From: Rosistilla carotiformis
GTDB lineage: Bacteria > Planctomycetota > Planctomycetia > Pirellulales > Pirellulaceae
NCBI RefSeq assembly: GCF_007753095.1
Contig: NZ_CP036348.1
Coordinates: 2,604,001-2,668,000 of the forward strand
Direction: 5' to 3'
Length of the DNA: 64,000 bases
Both the position numbers and the translations under genes were made by a program. Shown piece after piece: positions 35,869 through 46,242 of the stretch (its first letter is position 1; every line of letters begins with the position of its first letter). The notes beneath the pieces were generated by a model that saw only the letters and a program-made list of their open reading frames with translations, made no database searches and was not told the DNA's origin.

Positions 35869-37833
35869 ATGTCAGAATCCGCCGGTGGTAACCTCGACCA
35901 CGTCTTATCCGAATCCCGGCTGTTCCCGCCGCCGTCGGAATTCACACAGCAAGCTGTAATCCAATCTCAAGCCCAATACGAAGCGCTTTACGAAGCGGCT
36001 AAAAACGACCCCGATGCATTTTGGGATGCCGAAGCGAAAGAGCACCTGCATTGGTTCGAACCGTACTCGCAAGTGCTGGATTGGAACAGCCCCAACGCGA
36101 AGTGGTTTGTCGGCGGAAAAACCAACGCCTGCTACAACTGCGTCGACCGTCATGTCGCGGCCGGCCGCGGTGACAAAGCGGCGTTGATCTGGGAAGGGGA
36201 GCCGGGCGACGCGCGGACGTTAACCTATGCCCAACTGCAAGCAGAAGTCGCCAAGTTCGCCGCCGGATTGCAATCGATCGGAGTCCAGCAGGGGGACGTC
36301 GTTAGCATCTACATGCCGATGACTCCCGAACTGGTGATCGCAATGCTTGGCTGTGCCCGGATCGGCGCAGTGCACTCGGTCGTCTTCGCCGGCTTCAGCG
36401 CCGAAGCGATCGCCGATCGCAACAACGACGCTCAAGCGAAGGTTCAGTTGACGGCCAATGGGCTGTATCGCCGCGGCAAGGTTTTGCCGTTGAAAGAAAC
36501 CGTCGACGAAGCGTTGGCCAAATCCCCCACGATCGAAAAATGTGTCGTGCTGCAGCGGATCGAAGATCAAGCGACGCCGATGACCGAAGGACGGGACATC
36601 TGGTGGCACGATCTGGTCGCCGACCAGCCCGAAGATTTTCCCGCCGTGCCGCTGGATAGCGAAACCTCGCTGTTCATCCTGTACACAAGCGGCAGCACCG
36701 GCAAGCCCAAGGGGATTCGCCACACCACCGCCGGTTACACGCTGTGGGCCAAACGGACCTTCGAATGGGTCTTCGACCATCGCGACAGCGATGTCTATTG
36801 GTGCACCGCGGATTGCGGTTGGATCACCGGCCACAGCTATCTCGTCTACGGTCCGTTGGCGGCCGGTGCGACATGCATGATGTACGAGGGCGCCCCTAAC
36901 CATCCGGCCGAAGATCGCTTCTGGGAATTGATCGAGAAGTACAAAGTCACCATCCTATATACCGCGCCGACAGCGATCCGAGCTTTCATTAAGTGGGGCG
37001 ACGAACACGTCGAAAAACACGACCTCAGCAGCTTGCGGTTGTTGGGATCGGTGGGCGAAGGGATCAACCCCGAAGCCTGGATGTGGTACCACGAAAAGAT
37101 TGGTGGCAAGCGTTGCCCAATTGTCGACACGTGGTGGCAGACCGAAACCGGCGGAATCATGATGAGTCCATTGCCGGGGGTGACGGCGACCAAGCCGGGC
37201 AGCTGCACTCGGCCGTTGCCTGGTGTGGTGTCGGTTGTGGTCGACGAAGCGGGCGAAGAATTGGACGTCGATCAAGGAGGCATGTTGTGCATCGCTCAGC
37301 CTTGGCCAGGCATGTTGCGTGGCATCTGGGGCGATGAGGAACGGTATGTCGAGCAGTACTGGAGCAAGTTTCCTAACAAGTACTTGACAGGGGACAATGC
37401 CCGCCGCGACCCCGACGGATATTATTGGATCATGGGGCGTATCGACGATGTCATCAATGTATCCGGGCATCGCTTGAGCACGATCGAAGTAGAGAGTGCT
37501 TTGGTCAGCCACCCCGCGGTCGCGGAGGCCGCTGTGGTCGGACGGCCTGATGAAATCAAGGGTCAAGGAATCGCCGCGTTCGTGACGCTCAAATCGGGCG
37601 AACCGACCGACGAACTGCGTCAGGAATTGCGGATGCATGTTCGCAAAGAGATCGGCGCGTTGGCACAACCCGACGAAATCCGCTTCGCCGCGTCGGTTCC
37701 CAAAACCCGCAGCGGCAAGATCATGCGTCGTCTGTTACGTGACATTGCGGCCGGAATTGAAACCGCCGGCGACACCAGCACGCTGGAAGATTACGCGGTC
37801 ATCGCAAAGCTTCGTGAGAACGACGAGAGCTGA
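35869..37833 (+). CDS. acs: Acetyl-CoA synthetase (AMP-forming)
   Basis: This 654-aa enzyme activates acetate to acetyl-CoA through acetyl-AMP. Motifs include the ATP-binding [11 protein letters not shown] (about 276-286), [16 protein letters not shown], the [12 protein letters not shown] substrate segment and the hinge/catalytic [19 protein letters not shown]. The C-terminal [14 protein letters not shown] carries the lysine that is acetylated to switch off the family. Length and domain order are those of Acs rather than other acyl-CoA ligases. The gene stands alone, with a 270-base upstream gap opposite the cytochrome gene. It feeds the TCA cycle, whose aconitase is a few kb away. Confidence 0.96.
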   Translation: MSESAGGNLDHVLSESRLFPPPSEFTQQAVIQSQAQYEALYEAAKNDPDAFWDAEAKEHLHWFEPYSQVLDWNSPNAKWFVGGKTNACYNCVDRHVAAGRGDKAALIWEGEPGDARTLTYAQLQAEVAKFAAGLQSIGVQQGDVVSIYMPMTPELVIAMLGCARIGAVHSVVFAGFSAEAIADRNNDAQAKVQLTANGLYRRGKVLPLKETVDEALAKSPTIEKCVVLQRIEDQATPMTEGRDIWWHDLVADQPEDFPAVPLDSETSLFILYTSGSTGKPKGIRHTTAGYTLWAKRTFEWVFDHRDSDVYWCTADCGWITGHSYLVYGPLAAGATCMMYEGAPNHPAEDRFWELIEKYKVTILYTAPTAIRAFIKWGDEHVEKHDLSSLRLLGSVGEGINPEAWMWYHEKIGGKRCPIVDTWWQTETGGIMMSPLPGVTATKPGSCTRPLPGVVSVVVDEAGEELDVDQGGMLCIAQPWPGMLRGIWGDEERYVEQYWSKFPNKYLTGDNARRDPDGYYWIMGRIDDVINVSGHRLSTIEVESALVSHPAVAEAAVVGRPDEIKGQGIAAFVTLKSGEPTDELRQELRMHVRKEIGALAQPDEIRFAASVPKTRSGKIMRRLLRDIAAGIETAGDTSTLEDYAVIAKLRENDES

Positions 37834-38107
37834 TCGCGGCGATCGTCGTTTCTCCGGACGAGGACAATCGCGGACCACGCATCGCGTGGCGCGATGGCTC
37901 GGCGGACGCGAAGCCTCGTTGCGATTTGCTTGACTTCGGTCGCGGATCGTTCGATACTTGTGGCGACAGAGGCGAACGCAGATAGCTCAGCTAAGGATGG
38001 CGAGCCGATTGAATCGGGAAACCGCAAGCAATCCATGCGACTGTCGAGTGAGGAGGACGTTTGATTGTTCACCGTGGTACGACATAATGGTTGCGGAGAT
38101 TCGCGAA

Positions 38108-38317
38108 ATGAGACGTTCCATTCTTGAAGCTGTCCAAGAGGGCGACTGGGCATTTGAGCCGGTGCCATGCGACAAAGAGCAATACGAACCGACCGGAGCG
38201 CTCCCTGGCAGTCCGGAAAAGCTTCACGTGCTTCAAGGACGTGTCCAAAAGGGATTACCGTTGTGGCACCCCTCGGATCGAAGATTCTTTCGCGAAGAAA
38301 CCGGCGCCATGGCCTAG
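38108..38317 (+). CDS. Small planctomycete-type protein (69 aa)
   Basis: ATG 38108 is preceded by GGAG with 9-base spacing (38095-38098) and encodes MRRSILEAVQEGDWAFEPVPC followed by a Pro-rich segment and SPEKLHVLQGRVQKGLPLWHPSDR. The combination LPGSPEKL...GLPLWHPSDR matches a small protein I recall as widespread in Planctomycetes, without known function. Upstream in-frame codons exist (for example ATG 38087) but fit the ribosome-binding site less well. It is convergent with the Cys-rich gene. Confidence 0.6.
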   Translation: MRRSILEAVQEGDWAFEPVPCDKEQYEPTGALPGSPEKLHVLQGRVQKGLPLWHPSDRRFFREETGAMA

Positions 38318-38458
38318 AGGTCCGTTGCCCGGGTGTCGCTCGCGGAGACCGACCCGCCAATGCGCGGCAGCTCACCATTTCAAGCACCGGAATCCGTTTG
38401 CTTGGGCGCTTGCTGCCTTCGGATGGCGGCAGCGTGTTCCAATAGCCATCGATGTGGC

Positions 38459-39322
38459 TTACTTGCGCTTCATCGACGCGATATGCAGCGGTGCGGTCCA
38501 ACGATCTCCCGAAGCGGCTTGTTCATAGACTGCCGGGCGAAGTGATTGCGACGATGAATTGCGTGTCGTCGTGGACTCCACATGACTCACGGGAGCGTGC
38601 TTCTGTGGTACCGCGGTGCGTCGTACGCGGACCGAATCGTCCCGGAAAGGATCGTTGGTCATGTCGGCTTTCGGAGCTGGCAGCGCGGATTCTTCCAAGT
38701 GGCGATGCGGCATGGTTTCCATATTCATGTTGGAATCGATCGGTTCGACGATCATCGGCGCCGGTGGCACAAACATCGGCTGAGGCTCACTGTGTCGGTA
38801 GCTGTTTGCGTTACTGTGAGCCTGCGGTTTCTTGCCACACCCGCAAGCGTGCTGACAGGGCGTATTCTTGCTGCAGCAGTTGCAATCGCTCGGGGTCGGA
38901 CGCAACATCGTGGTCAGTTTGGATTTGAACTTGGACATCAAACCGGAGCTGCCCGACAATAATCCGCAGCCCTTCTTGGAGCTGCAGCCACCGTCACAAC
39001 CGCCGTCGCATGTTGCTTCGCAACCACAGGCGGGCTGTTCGATGCCGCAGCTAGGTTGATCGCATCCGCAGGTCGGTGCTTCACAGCCGCAAACCGGTTC
39101 GCAACCGGCGTCACAGTCATCGCAGCTGTTTTTTCCGCTTCCACGATACCCGTTCCACAACCCGGTCAGCAGGGAACAAGAGCACTGCTGCACGTCGCCA
39201 TGGGAAGATTGGGCCGCGGCGGTACCGCACGCGACACTGGAACCGACCAGCATGGCGACGATCGCGACAGCGCTAAAAGAGGCTTTGGCTTTTCCGTGGG
39301 CACACAACATTTGAGGTCTCAT
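38459..39322 (-). CDS. Secreted cysteine-rich protein
   Basis: This protein has about 287 aa. A signal peptide (ASFSAVAIVAMLVGSSVACGTAAAQ) is followed by a cysteine-dense region (about 45-150) with repeated CGCE/CGCD/CGGC units, for example CEPVCGCEAPTCGCDQPSC, and later CNCCSKNTPC and CGCGKK. The C-terminal half is Pro/Met/His-rich, polar and probably disordered. Repeated Cys-x-Cys pairs suggest disulfide cross-linking or metal binding at the cell surface. Planctomycetes have cysteine-rich envelope proteins, but homology to them is not established here. The frame extends upstream to 39616 in non-coding sequence; ATG 39322 is chosen for the signal peptide. It is divergent to acnA. Confidence 0.75.
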   Translation of the reverse strand: MRPQMLCAHGKAKASFSAVAIVAMLVGSSVACGTAAAQSSHGDVQQCSCSLLTGLWNGYRGSGKNSCDDCDAGCEPVCGCEAPTCGCDQPSCGIEQPACGCEATCDGGCDGGCSSKKGCGLLSGSSGLMSKFKSKLTTMLRPTPSDCNCCSKNTPCQHACGCGKKPQAHSNANSYRHSEPQPMFVPPAPMIVEPIDSNMNMETMPHRHLEESALPAPKADMTNDPFRDDSVRVRRTAVPQKHAPVSHVESTTTRNSSSQSLRPAVYEQAASGDRWTAPLHIASMKRK

Positions 39323-39656
39323 CGCTTCGTCGCTCCATCGAGGCAGGCTGATCGGTCGTCGATCGGGTCGTTGGAGTAATCGATCGGAACGGCAGAGCCT
39401 GCGGCAACAGAACAATCCGATCGAGCCGCAGAATCGGAAAATTGCAAAAACCCTTCCCAGATTGACTATTGTGAACTTCGCAGCGGTCTGCCCTAGCAGA
39501 CAGACAAATCGCAAAACGCTATACTCCTCCTGGTTGGGAATGACACTAACACGTCCATTTAAGGCGGAAGGGTGCTGCTTTAAACCGTTCGCGGTTTCGA
39601 GTCGTGTTGATTCCATTTTTGGCTCGTTTATTAAGACACTCGATTAGGTTACCTCC
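39323..39656. other. Divergent region between the Cys-rich gene and aconitase
   Basis: These 334 bases hold no supported gene and should carry two promoters. A TATACT at 39520-39525 could be a -10 for acnA, but its -35 is poor. I saw no FUR-like or IRE-like palindrome. Confidence 0.35.
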
Positions 39657-42362
39657 GTGACGAAAACCGATCCATTTAACGCGCGTGACACGTTTGACAC
39701 TGGCAACGGAACCGCCGGCATCTATCGCATCAGCCGACTGGAAGACGCTGGCTTGGGCGATGTCAGCAAACTTCCGTATTCGATCCGAATCCTTCTGGAA
39801 GCCGTCCTTCGCGGCTGCGACGGATTCAGCGTGACCGAACAAGACGTCAAAAATCTTGCCGCGTGGAATGCCGCCGCTCCGGCTGCTGAAGAGATCCCCT
39901 TCAAGCCCGCCCGCGTGGTGCTGCAAGACTTCACTGGCGTTCCGGCGGTTGTCGACCTGGCGGCGATGCGATCGGCCATGGGCCGCTTGGGCGGCGATCC
40001 CAAACGCATCAATCCATTGATCCCCGTCGACCTGGTGATCGATCACAGCGTGCAAGTCGATTATTTCGGCAGCGCTCAATCGTTGCAGCAAAACGTCGAT
40101 ATGGAATTCCAACGCAATGGCGAACGCTACGAATTCCTGCGTTGGGGCCAACAAGCATTCGACAACTTCCGCGTCGTGCCCCCCAACGTCGGCATCGTGC
40201 ATCAGGTGAACCTGGAATATCTGGCCAACGTCGTCTGGTTGCGTGAAGACGCACAGGGACCGATCGCGATTCCCGATACGTTGGTCGGCACCGACAGTCA
40301 CACCACAATGATCAACGGCTTGGGCGTGTTGGGCTGGGGCGTCGGCGGCATCGAAGCGGAAGCGTCGATGTTGGGACAGCCACTGTACATGTTGATGCCC
40401 GAAGTGATCGGCATGGAATTGACCGGGGCGTTGCCACCGGGAGCGACCGCAACCGACCTCGTGCTTCGCGTGACCGAAGTGTTGCGTGCCGAAGGCGTGG
40501 TTGGCAAGTTCGTTGAGTACTTTGGCGAAGGCATGCAGGCGATGACACTGGCCGATCGCGCCACGTTGGCCAACATGGCTCCCGAATACGGCGCCACGAT
40601 GGGCTTCTTCCCCGTCGATGCTGAAACACTGAATTATCTTCGCCGCACGGGACGTCCCGAACCTCAAGTCCAACTGGTCGAGCGTTACTGCAAGGAACAA
40701 GGGCTGTGGCGCAATGATTCGGACAAGTGCCAGTACACCAAACGCTTGAGTCTGGATCTGTCGACGATTGAACCGGCCCTTGCCGGCCCCAAGCGTCCGC
40801 AAGACCGCGTTCGCCTGGCCGACATGAAGCGTGACTTCAACAGCTCCTTGACTGCCCCCGTTGGCGCCAAGGGCTTTGGATTGGACACGGCCAAGCTGAA
40901 GAACACCGCCACGGTCAAGGACAACGGACACTCGTCGGAAATCACGCACGGATCGGTCGTGATCGCCGCGATCACCAGCTGCACCAACACCAGCAACCCA
41001 TCGGTGATGTTGGGCGCAGGCCTGTTGGCAAAGCGAGCGGTTGAAGCGGGCCTGACGGTCAAGCCGTTTGTCAAAACCAGCCTTGCCCCAGGCTCGCGAG
41101 TCGTCACCGATTATTTGGACAAGGCCGGTGTCAGTGAAAGCCTGGACGCACTGGGCTTCCAAACCGTCGGTTACGGATGCACGACCTGCATCGGTAACAG
41201 CGGTCCGCTGCCCGAAGCGGTCTCGGCGGCGATCGTGGAAGCCGATTTGGTCGCTTCGAGCGTGCTCAGCGGCAATCGCAACTTCGAAGGTCGCGTCAAT
41301 CCGCACACCAAGGCAAACTACCTGGCCAGCCCTCCGTTGGTTGTCGCGTTTGCTTTGGCCGGAACGACCGATATCGATATGGCTACCGAGCCATTGGGAA
41401 CTGGCAAAGACGGCCAGCCGGTCTTCTTGAAGGACATTTGGCCATCGTCGGACGAGGTTCGTCAAGTGATCGACGAAGCGGTCCAGCCCGAAATGTTCAC
41501 CACGCAATACGCGCAAGCGATGACGGGGAACCAGCGCTGGAACGCGATCGAGGTTTCCGGTGGCGACATCTACCAATGGTCCGACGACAGCACCTACATT
41601 CAAGAACCGCCGTTCTTGTCGTCGGTGACCGCGGACGTTCCCGATATCCAACCGATTCGTGGCGCCCGAGTTTTGGCGTTGCTGAACGATTCGGTCACCA
41701 CCGACCACATCTCGCCAGCCGGTGCGATCGCCAAGGACGGACCCGCAGGTCGATTCTTGCAAGAACATGGCGTTGGTCCCAAAGAGTTCAACAGCTTCGG
41801 TAGCCGCCGCGGCAACGACCGCGTGATGGTTCGCGGCACGTTCGCCAACATCCGGATCCGAAATCAAGTCGCACCGGGAACCGAAGGGGGCGTGACCCGC
41901 TTCCTGCCCGATGGCGAAACGATGTCGATCTACGACGCATCGATGAAGTACCAACAGCAAGGAACTCCATTGATCGTGATCGCGGGAGCCGAATATGGCA
42001 CCGGCAGCAGCCGCGACTGGGCTGCCAAGGGAACGCTGCTGTTGGGCGTCAAAGCGGTCATCGCGACCAGTTACGAACGGATCCACCGCAGCAACTTGGT
42101 CGGCATGGGCGTGTTGCCGTTACAGATGGCCGCAGGAAACGACTGGCAATCGCTGGGGCTGACCGGTGAAGAGGTCTACGACATCCAGGGCCTCTCCAAC
42201 GACCTGCAACCACGATCGACCGTCACCGTCACGGCAACCGCTGCCGATGGGAAGGTCACCGAATTCGAATGCTTGGTCCGCATCGATACGCCCGTTGAGA
42301 TGGTTTACTATCGCAACGAAGGGATCTTGCCAACGGTTCTGCGAAGCTTGGCACAGGCGTAG
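39657..42362 (+). CDS. acnA: Aconitate hydratase (AcnA type)
   Basis: This 901-aa aconitase interconverts citrate and isocitrate in the TCA cycle. The three [4Fe-4S] ligand cysteines are in [11 protein letters not shown] and [15 protein letters not shown], and the swivelling domain at the C-terminus has [17 protein letters not shown]. The length (about 900) and single-chain domain order are those of AcnA/IRP-type enzymes, not AcnB. The start is GTG 39657. The gene is monocistronic. A long antisense frame on the reverse strand is an artefact of codon use. Confidence 0.96.
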   Translation: MTKTDPFNARDTFDTGNGTAGIYRISRLEDAGLGDVSKLPYSIRILLEAVLRGCDGFSVTEQDVKNLAAWNAAAPAAEEIPFKPARVVLQDFTGVPAVVDLAAMRSAMGRLGGDPKRINPLIPVDLVIDHSVQVDYFGSAQSLQQNVDMEFQRNGERYEFLRWGQQAFDNFRVVPPNVGIVHQVNLEYLANVVWLREDAQGPIAIPDTLVGTDSHTTMINGLGVLGWGVGGIEAEASMLGQPLYMLMPEVIGMELTGALPPGATATDLVLRVTEVLRAEGVVGKFVEYFGEGMQAMTLADRATLANMAPEYGATMGFFPVDAETLNYLRRTGRPEPQVQLVERYCKEQGLWRNDSDKCQYTKRLSLDLSTIEPALAGPKRPQDRVRLADMKRDFNSSLTAPVGAKGFGLDTAKLKNTATVKDNGHSSEITHGSVVIAAITSCTNTSNPSVMLGAGLLAKRAVEAGLTVKPFVKTSLAPGSRVVTDYLDKAGVSESLDALGFQTVGYGCTTCIGNSGPLPEAVSAAIVEADLVASSVLSGNRNFEGRVNPHTKANYLASPPLVVAFALAGTTDIDMATEPLGTGKDGQPVFLKDIWPSSDEVRQVIDEAVQPEMFTTQYAQAMTGNQRWNAIEVSGGDIYQWSDDSTYIQEPPFLSSVTADVPDIQPIRGARVLALLNDSVTTDHISPAGAIAKDGPAGRFLQEHGVGPKEFNSFGSRRGNDRVMVRGTFANIRIRNQVAPGTEGGVTRFLPDGETMSIYDASMKYQQQGTPLIVIAGAEYGTGSSRDWAAKGTLLLGVKAVIATSYERIHRSNLVGMGVLPLQMAAGNDWQSLGLTGEEVYDIQGLSNDLQPRSTVTVTATAADGKVTEFECLVRIDTPVEMVYYRNEGILPTVLRSLAQA

Positions 42363-42448
42363 ATCCAAACGGATCTCGTGAACACGCGTCGCTCCGCTGG
42401 AGCGGCGCCGATGTCGAATCGCGTTGCGCGAGTGACGAACGTTGAGGC

Positions 42449-42495
42449 ACAAAAAGCAAAACCGCCGCAACTTGCGATTGGCAAGCGACGGCGGT
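42449..42495 (-). terminator. Terminator downstream of the small H1-like gene
   Basis: ACCGCCG (42461-42467) pairs with CGGCGGT (42489-42495), with an inner CTTGC/GCAAG stem. Read on the reverse strand, it is followed by a T-rich tail (42449-42460). It lies about 100 bases past the stop of the 64-aa gene and could also end acnA transcripts. Confidence 0.6.
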
Positions 42496-42592
42496 CATGC
42501 GAATCTCTTTTTCGGCAGCGAAGCGAGCCACCTTGGCTTGCCCACACCGCCGTCCGCCGCGTGAAGCGCTGGCGGAGTATTTGAAGTCGTCG

Positions 42593-42787
42593 TTACGCCT
42601 TCTTTTTCTTGGTCGTCTTTTTGACGGCCTTCGAAGCGGTTGCTTTCTTCGTTGCAACCTTCTTGGTCGCCTTCTTCGCTGTCGCTACTTTTTTAGTCGC
42701 TTTGCTTGGTGCAGCCTTTCCGCTTCCAAACGCCTTGCTCCAGCCATCGGCGTAGGCTCCATTGCTGCCAACTCGCGTGATCGTCAC
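42593..42787 (-). CDS. Small histone-H1-like basic protein (64 aa)
   Basis: GTG 42787 is preceded by GGAGAAG. The protein has a short head, MTITRVGSNGAYADGWSKAF, followed by a 40-residue Lys/Ala/Thr tail of KATKKVATKK-type repeats. Such heads with H1-like tails occur on small basic proteins in planctomycetes as I recall them, and resemble nucleoid-associated H1-like proteins of Chlamydiae. DNA or RNA binding is inferred only from charge. The tail resembles that of the DNA methyltransferase at 13.6 kb. A terminator hairpin lies downstream. Confidence 0.78.
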   Translation of the reverse strand: MTITRVGSNGAYADGWSKAFGSGKAAPSKATKKVATAKKATKKVATKKATASKAVKKTTKKKKA

Positions 42788-42918
42788 TTTATTCTTCTCC
42801 CTCGTGATTCAGTTGTGCGGCAATCATCCGCTGCCACTATCGATATGTAGCTGTTTGTTATCGTAGCGGTGGGAATTGGTCAACCATGGGTGCACGTCGC
42901 AATCAAGAGTTCTTCGAC

Positions 42919-43218
42919 TTAGTCGTCCATGGCGATCGTCTTTTGAACAACCGCGTGAGCACGTTGGACCGCTAAATCGATCGCGTTGCGAAAGTCGTCG
43001 CTGCGTGCGTTGACGTAGATCCAACCGCGCGGAAACAGCTTCATGTCGATGTCGCAAACGCGCGGGCCCGACTTGGTCGCCGGATCGTCACGCAACTCCA
43101 CCTCGATGTAATCGAGCTGATGCTGCAGGGAACCAATCGCCCCCATGATCCGAGTGTGCAGGTATTTGGATAGCTCGGGTTCACACAATGTATTGACGAG
43201 ATGGATTTCCATTGGCAT
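42919..43218 (-). CDS. Ribosome hibernation factor-like protein (HPF/RaiA, S30AE family)
   Basis: This 99-aa protein starts MPMEIHLVNTLCEPELSKYL. It has the beta-alpha-beta-beta-beta-alpha pattern of the S30AE family: YIEVELRDDPATKSGPRVCDIDMKLFPRGWIYVNAR and then a final helix DLAVQRAHAVVQKTI. The family binds 30S subunits and stabilises idle ribosomes. Identity is by pattern, as the sequence is divergent. The frame is open upstream to 43398 without supporting features. Alternative starts GTG/ATG within a few codons are possible. Confidence 0.65.
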   Translation of the reverse strand: MPMEIHLVNTLCEPELSKYLHTRIMGAIGSLQHQLDYIEVELRDDPATKSGPRVCDIDMKLFPRGWIYVNARSDDFRNAIDLAVQRAHAVVQKTIAMDD

Positions 43219-43698
43219 GTGGATGGCAACCTTGACCACGCGGGATATCGACGACGAGCGCCCAACAAAAGGACTGTAGACCTCTGTCCAGTCCCAAGCA
43301 TCTTTCATGCCAAAGTTTCGAAAGGGGTGTCGCTTGGTCACGAAACATGAACCGGCTGGAAGTGACACCAGACGCCCCGCATTTTGGCGAGGTCGCACTT
43401 GCCAATGGATGTGCGGTGTCGGTCCATGACGCGCGCTATGGTCGAAAACCGCTCAGCCGACCCGATCGAAAATCGCCCGGCCCGACGCGATATAGGCTGA
43501 CGCGAATCGTCTTCTCTGCATGGCCGTCGCCGTTCGACCAAAACTCGACAGAACCGTGAATGATCGCGCAACGCGACATTTGCTCCAATGCATGAACTTG
43601 CACTCCTCAGACTCTCAGCGAGCGAGAGTTTGGCAATCGATCCGCAATCGAACCGGAACGGGGGCAGTGTCCATGCAGCTCCGGAACCGCCCGCCGTC
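43219..43698. other. Intergenic region upstream of the HPF-like gene
   Basis: These 480 bases have only random-looking frames. It is the promoter side of the HPF-like gene and the 3' side of the DUF2293 gene. I see nothing further in it. Confidence 0.3.
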
Positions 43699-44367
43699 TT
43701 ACCCGGCCGAACTCTGCGAAAGTGATTTCCGCAAGGGGCAATGTATCGATGGCGGATCGCCGCGACGGTATTGGGCTAGCAGTTCATTCGAACGCGCCGC
43801 CAGCATCCGCCGGACCTCGCGACGCTTTCCTTTCTCGCGAGGGATCTTCATCGAATCGTAAGCGGTCGTTTGGTGCCGCATCCATGCGATCACTGCGGCT
43901 TGGGCGCGCTGTTCGACCGGAATGCGCTTGGTCCGTGCGACGGTGCCGCTGCCGACCGGCGTGGCATGTTCGGTGACCGCTTTGGCCAACTGATCCGCCA
44001 GGGCTGCGTGGCTGCTGTGGAAGTTCAAAAAACGGACGACGGCCCCCAAGAAATCGTCGACGTATTCGGACTGCACCTTTTCACGCCGCTTGGCGCTGGC
44101 GGCCTGCCGTTTGGCATACGCATCGGTCGACCGTTCCGCATCGAGATCTTGCTGGATCCGATCGATCGTCGCGGCCGGAGCCCAGACGCCACGGGAGAAC
44201 ATCTTACGTCCCTTTTTCTCCTGAACCACCCAGTGAACACCGGCCGCTTTGACGCGTCGTGTGAGCCCAGGATCGCCCGGTGGCAGCAACCGCCAGTCGG
44301 CCGGTGCCGACATGACGGTGCCATCGGGCGTGCGAACGGTATTGGGAGTGGGGCCGGGGCTAAACAT
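43699..44367 (-). CDS. DUF2293 domain protein
   Basis: This 222-aa protein starts at ATG 44367, with AGGAAAG about 9 bases upstream. The N-terminal part is MFSPGPTPNTVRTPDGTVM, then LLPPGDPGLTRRVKAAG and WVVQEKKGRKMFSRGVWAP. The C-terminal DUF2293 segment is VIAWMRHQTTAYDSMKIPRE followed by KGKRREVRRMLAARSNELL. The family occurs in fungi and bacteria and has no known function; the Arg/Lys-rich C-terminus suggests nucleic-acid contact (inference). The longer frame to 44469 overlaps the divergent DUF1080 promoter region and is not favoured. Confidence 0.8.
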   Translation of the reverse strand: MFSPGPTPNTVRTPDGTVMSAPADWRLLPPGDPGLTRRVKAAGVHWVVQEKKGRKMFSRGVWAPAATIDRIQQDLDAERSTDAYAKRQAASAKRREKVQSEYVDDFLGAVVRFLNFHSSHAALADQLAKAVTEHATPVGSGTVARTKRIPVEQRAQAAVIAWMRHQTTAYDSMKIPREKGKRREVRRMLAARSNELLAQYRRGDPPSIHCPLRKSLSQSSAG

Positions 44368-44494
44368 CTTGGCAATCTTTCCTAGCACGACGTGGTTGGG
44401 GTGTTTATCTTGGTGGACCTCAACCCACTTCGAGATGCCCACGACGGCATTGGCACCCTGTACCCTCAACTTGAATCCCCGAAGGATAACCCAA

Positions 44495-45289
44495 ATGAAA
44501 CGAATGAATCAAACCCTGCTTTGCACCGCCACACTGGCCGCGCTGGTGGCGCCGCTGGCATCGGCTGACGAATACCTGAACGGTATCCAATGGAAGGCTC
44601 CCGCAGTCGTCACACCGGGCGAAAATAACCAACCTCCTTCGGACGCCGTCGTGCTGTTCGACGGCACCGATCTGTCAGCGTGGAAAGGGACCGACAATTG
44701 GAAGATTGTCGATGGCGCGGCGGTCTCGGGAAAAGGGGACATCCGAACTAAAGAAGCGTTTGGCGATTGCCAGTTGCACATCGAATGGTCCGCGCCGACG
44801 CCGGCCAGCGGCAGCGGTCAGGGGCGTGGCAACAGCGGGCTGTTCTTCATGAACACCTATGAACTGCAGATCCTCGATTCGTTCGAAAACGAAACTTACC
44901 ACGACGGCCAGGCCGGCGCGATCTACAAACAGACACCACCACAAGTCAACGCGATGCGCGCTCCCGGCCAATGGAACGTGTACGACGTGATCTGGACCGC
45001 GCCACGCTTTAACGAAGATGGATCGTTGAAATCCCCCGCCTACATCACCGCGATTCACAACGGCGTGGTCGTACAAAACCACTTCGAACTCCAAGGAGAC
45101 ACGCCCTACCATCGTCCGCCGCAATACAAGCAACATGCCGATCGCTTGCCGCTACGTTTGCAGGACCATGGCAATCCCGTGCGGTTTCGCAACATCTGGG
45201 TTCGCGAACTGCAACCAGCCGAAGGCGAACAAGTTCGCGAACCGTTCTTGAAGGACGGTAAAGGGAACGAGAAACCGATCGAAAAGTAA
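44495..45289 (+). CDS. Secreted DUF1080 (3-keto-disaccharide hydrolase-like) protein
   Basis: This 264-aa protein has a signal peptide (LLCTATLAALVAPLASADE) and a DUF1080 LamG-like jelly-roll domain with the family segments LFDGTDLSAWKG, GDIRTKEAFGDCQLHIEW, GNSGLFFMNTYELQILDSF and GPGNWNVYDVIW-like APGQWNVYDVIW. Members of this family hydrolyse 3-keto-glycosides or 3-keto-disaccharides and are very abundant in Planctomycetes. AAGGA lies 8 bases before ATG 44495; the longer frame to 44249 is rejected. The protein is probably periplasmic or exported. It is divergent to DUF2293. Confidence 0.9.
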   Translation: MKRMNQTLLCTATLAALVAPLASADEYLNGIQWKAPAVVTPGENNQPPSDAVVLFDGTDLSAWKGTDNWKIVDGAAVSGKGDIRTKEAFGDCQLHIEWSAPTPASGSGQGRGNSGLFFMNTYELQILDSFENETYHDGQAGAIYKQTPPQVNAMRAPGQWNVYDVIWTAPRFNEDGSLKSPAYITAIHNGVVVQNHFELQGDTPYHRPPQYKQHADRLPLRLQDHGNPVRFRNIWVRELQPAEGEQVREPFLKDGKGNEKPIEK

Positions 45290-45432
45290 CCGACGGATCG
45301 GAGTCGCGGATTGCGACGAGAGCGTCTCAACGAAAATTCGCCCCTTGCGGTTTCCGGCATCGTTTGCCGGAAGCCTCGCGGGGCGATTTGCATTTCGGTG
45401 GAGCGTGACGGGCTAGGCCCCCATCGCATGTG

Positions 45433-46242
45433 TTACGCTGCGGCGGCGACGCGAGCGATCTGAGCTTGGACTTCGCCTGCCAACGATCGATAGTCTTCGG
45501 CGCCGTTGGATGTCGATGCGTATTCCAAGATCGATTGCCCAAAACTGGGAGCTTCGGCCAATCGAATATTTCGACGAATCCGTGTGTCGAAGAATTTGGC
45601 GCCATCGAGGATGTGGCGTCCTCCTTGGGAAGTGTTAAAGAACTGTTCGACGTCGCTGGAAACTTCCGCAGCCAATCGCGTGGTCGAATCGTACATGCAC
45701 AGCACCACGCCACTCATCCGCAATGATTCGTTCAATCGCATCGAAACGATCTCGACGGTTCGCAGCAGCTTGCTCAAACCGTGCAACGCCAGGAAGTGAG
45801 GCTGCAGCGGCAGGAAGACCTCTTCGACAGCGACCAAGGCGTTCAGCGTCAACACGCCCAACGATGGCGGGCAATCGAGGATCATGTAATCAAATGATTC
45901 GTCATCTTCGGCGACCTTGTCGCGCAAAATCATCTCGCGGCCCACTTCGCCCGCCAATTCCATTTCCGCAGCGGCCAGATCCAAGTGCGCTGGAACAACG
46001 GCCAGGTTGGGGCTGACCCATTGCCGGGCATGCCCCAGGCTGATTTCACCACACAGGACTTCATAGGTGCTGGGCTTGCCATCGAGGACCGAAATCCCCA
46101 GGTGCAGCGACGCATGCGCTTGCGGGTCGAGGTCGACGACGCAAACGCGATTCCCCGCTTCGGCCAACGCAGCGGACAGATTGACCGCGGTGGTTGTCTT
46201 GCCGACGCCACCTTTCTGATTAATGATTGCGATCGTACGCAT
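45433..46242 (-). CDS. ParA/Soj-family ATPase
   Basis: This 269-aa protein has the deviant Walker A motif KGGVGKTT at residues 10-17. The A' motif [11 protein letters not shown] and the Walker [13 protein letters not shown] complete the ATPase core. The C-terminal region has [21 protein letters not shown] and [10 protein letters not shown]. Such ATPases position chromosomes, plasmids or protein complexes. No parB or parS site is adjacent, so it may be an orphan ParA or the chromosomal copy with its partner elsewhere. ATG 46242 follows GGAGGAG at about 11 bases; the longer frame starts at 46293. Confidence 0.88.
   Translation of the reverse strand: MRTIAIINQKGGVGKTTTAVNLSAALAEAGNRVCVVDLDPQAHASLHLGISVLDGKPSTYEVLCGEISLGHARQWVSPNLAVVPAHLDLAAAEMELAGEVGREMILRDKVAEDDESFDYMILDCPPSLGVLTLNALVAVEEVFLPLQPHFLALHGLSKLLRTVEIVSMRLNESLRMSGVVLCMYDSTTRLAAEVSSDVEQFFNTSQGGRHILDGAKFFDTRIRRNIRLAEAPSFGQSILEYASTSNGAEDYRSLAGEVQAQIARVAAAA

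Noticed and set aside
37975-38050. tRNA D-arm-like string (TAGCTCAGC...GCGAGC)
   Set aside because: The loop is too long and no anticodon arm or T-arm follows.
39546-42086. 846-codon reverse-strand frame
   Set aside because: It is antisense to acnA and Arg/Gly/His-rich, without ribosome-binding site or known domains; it arises from the GC-rich codon use of the real gene.
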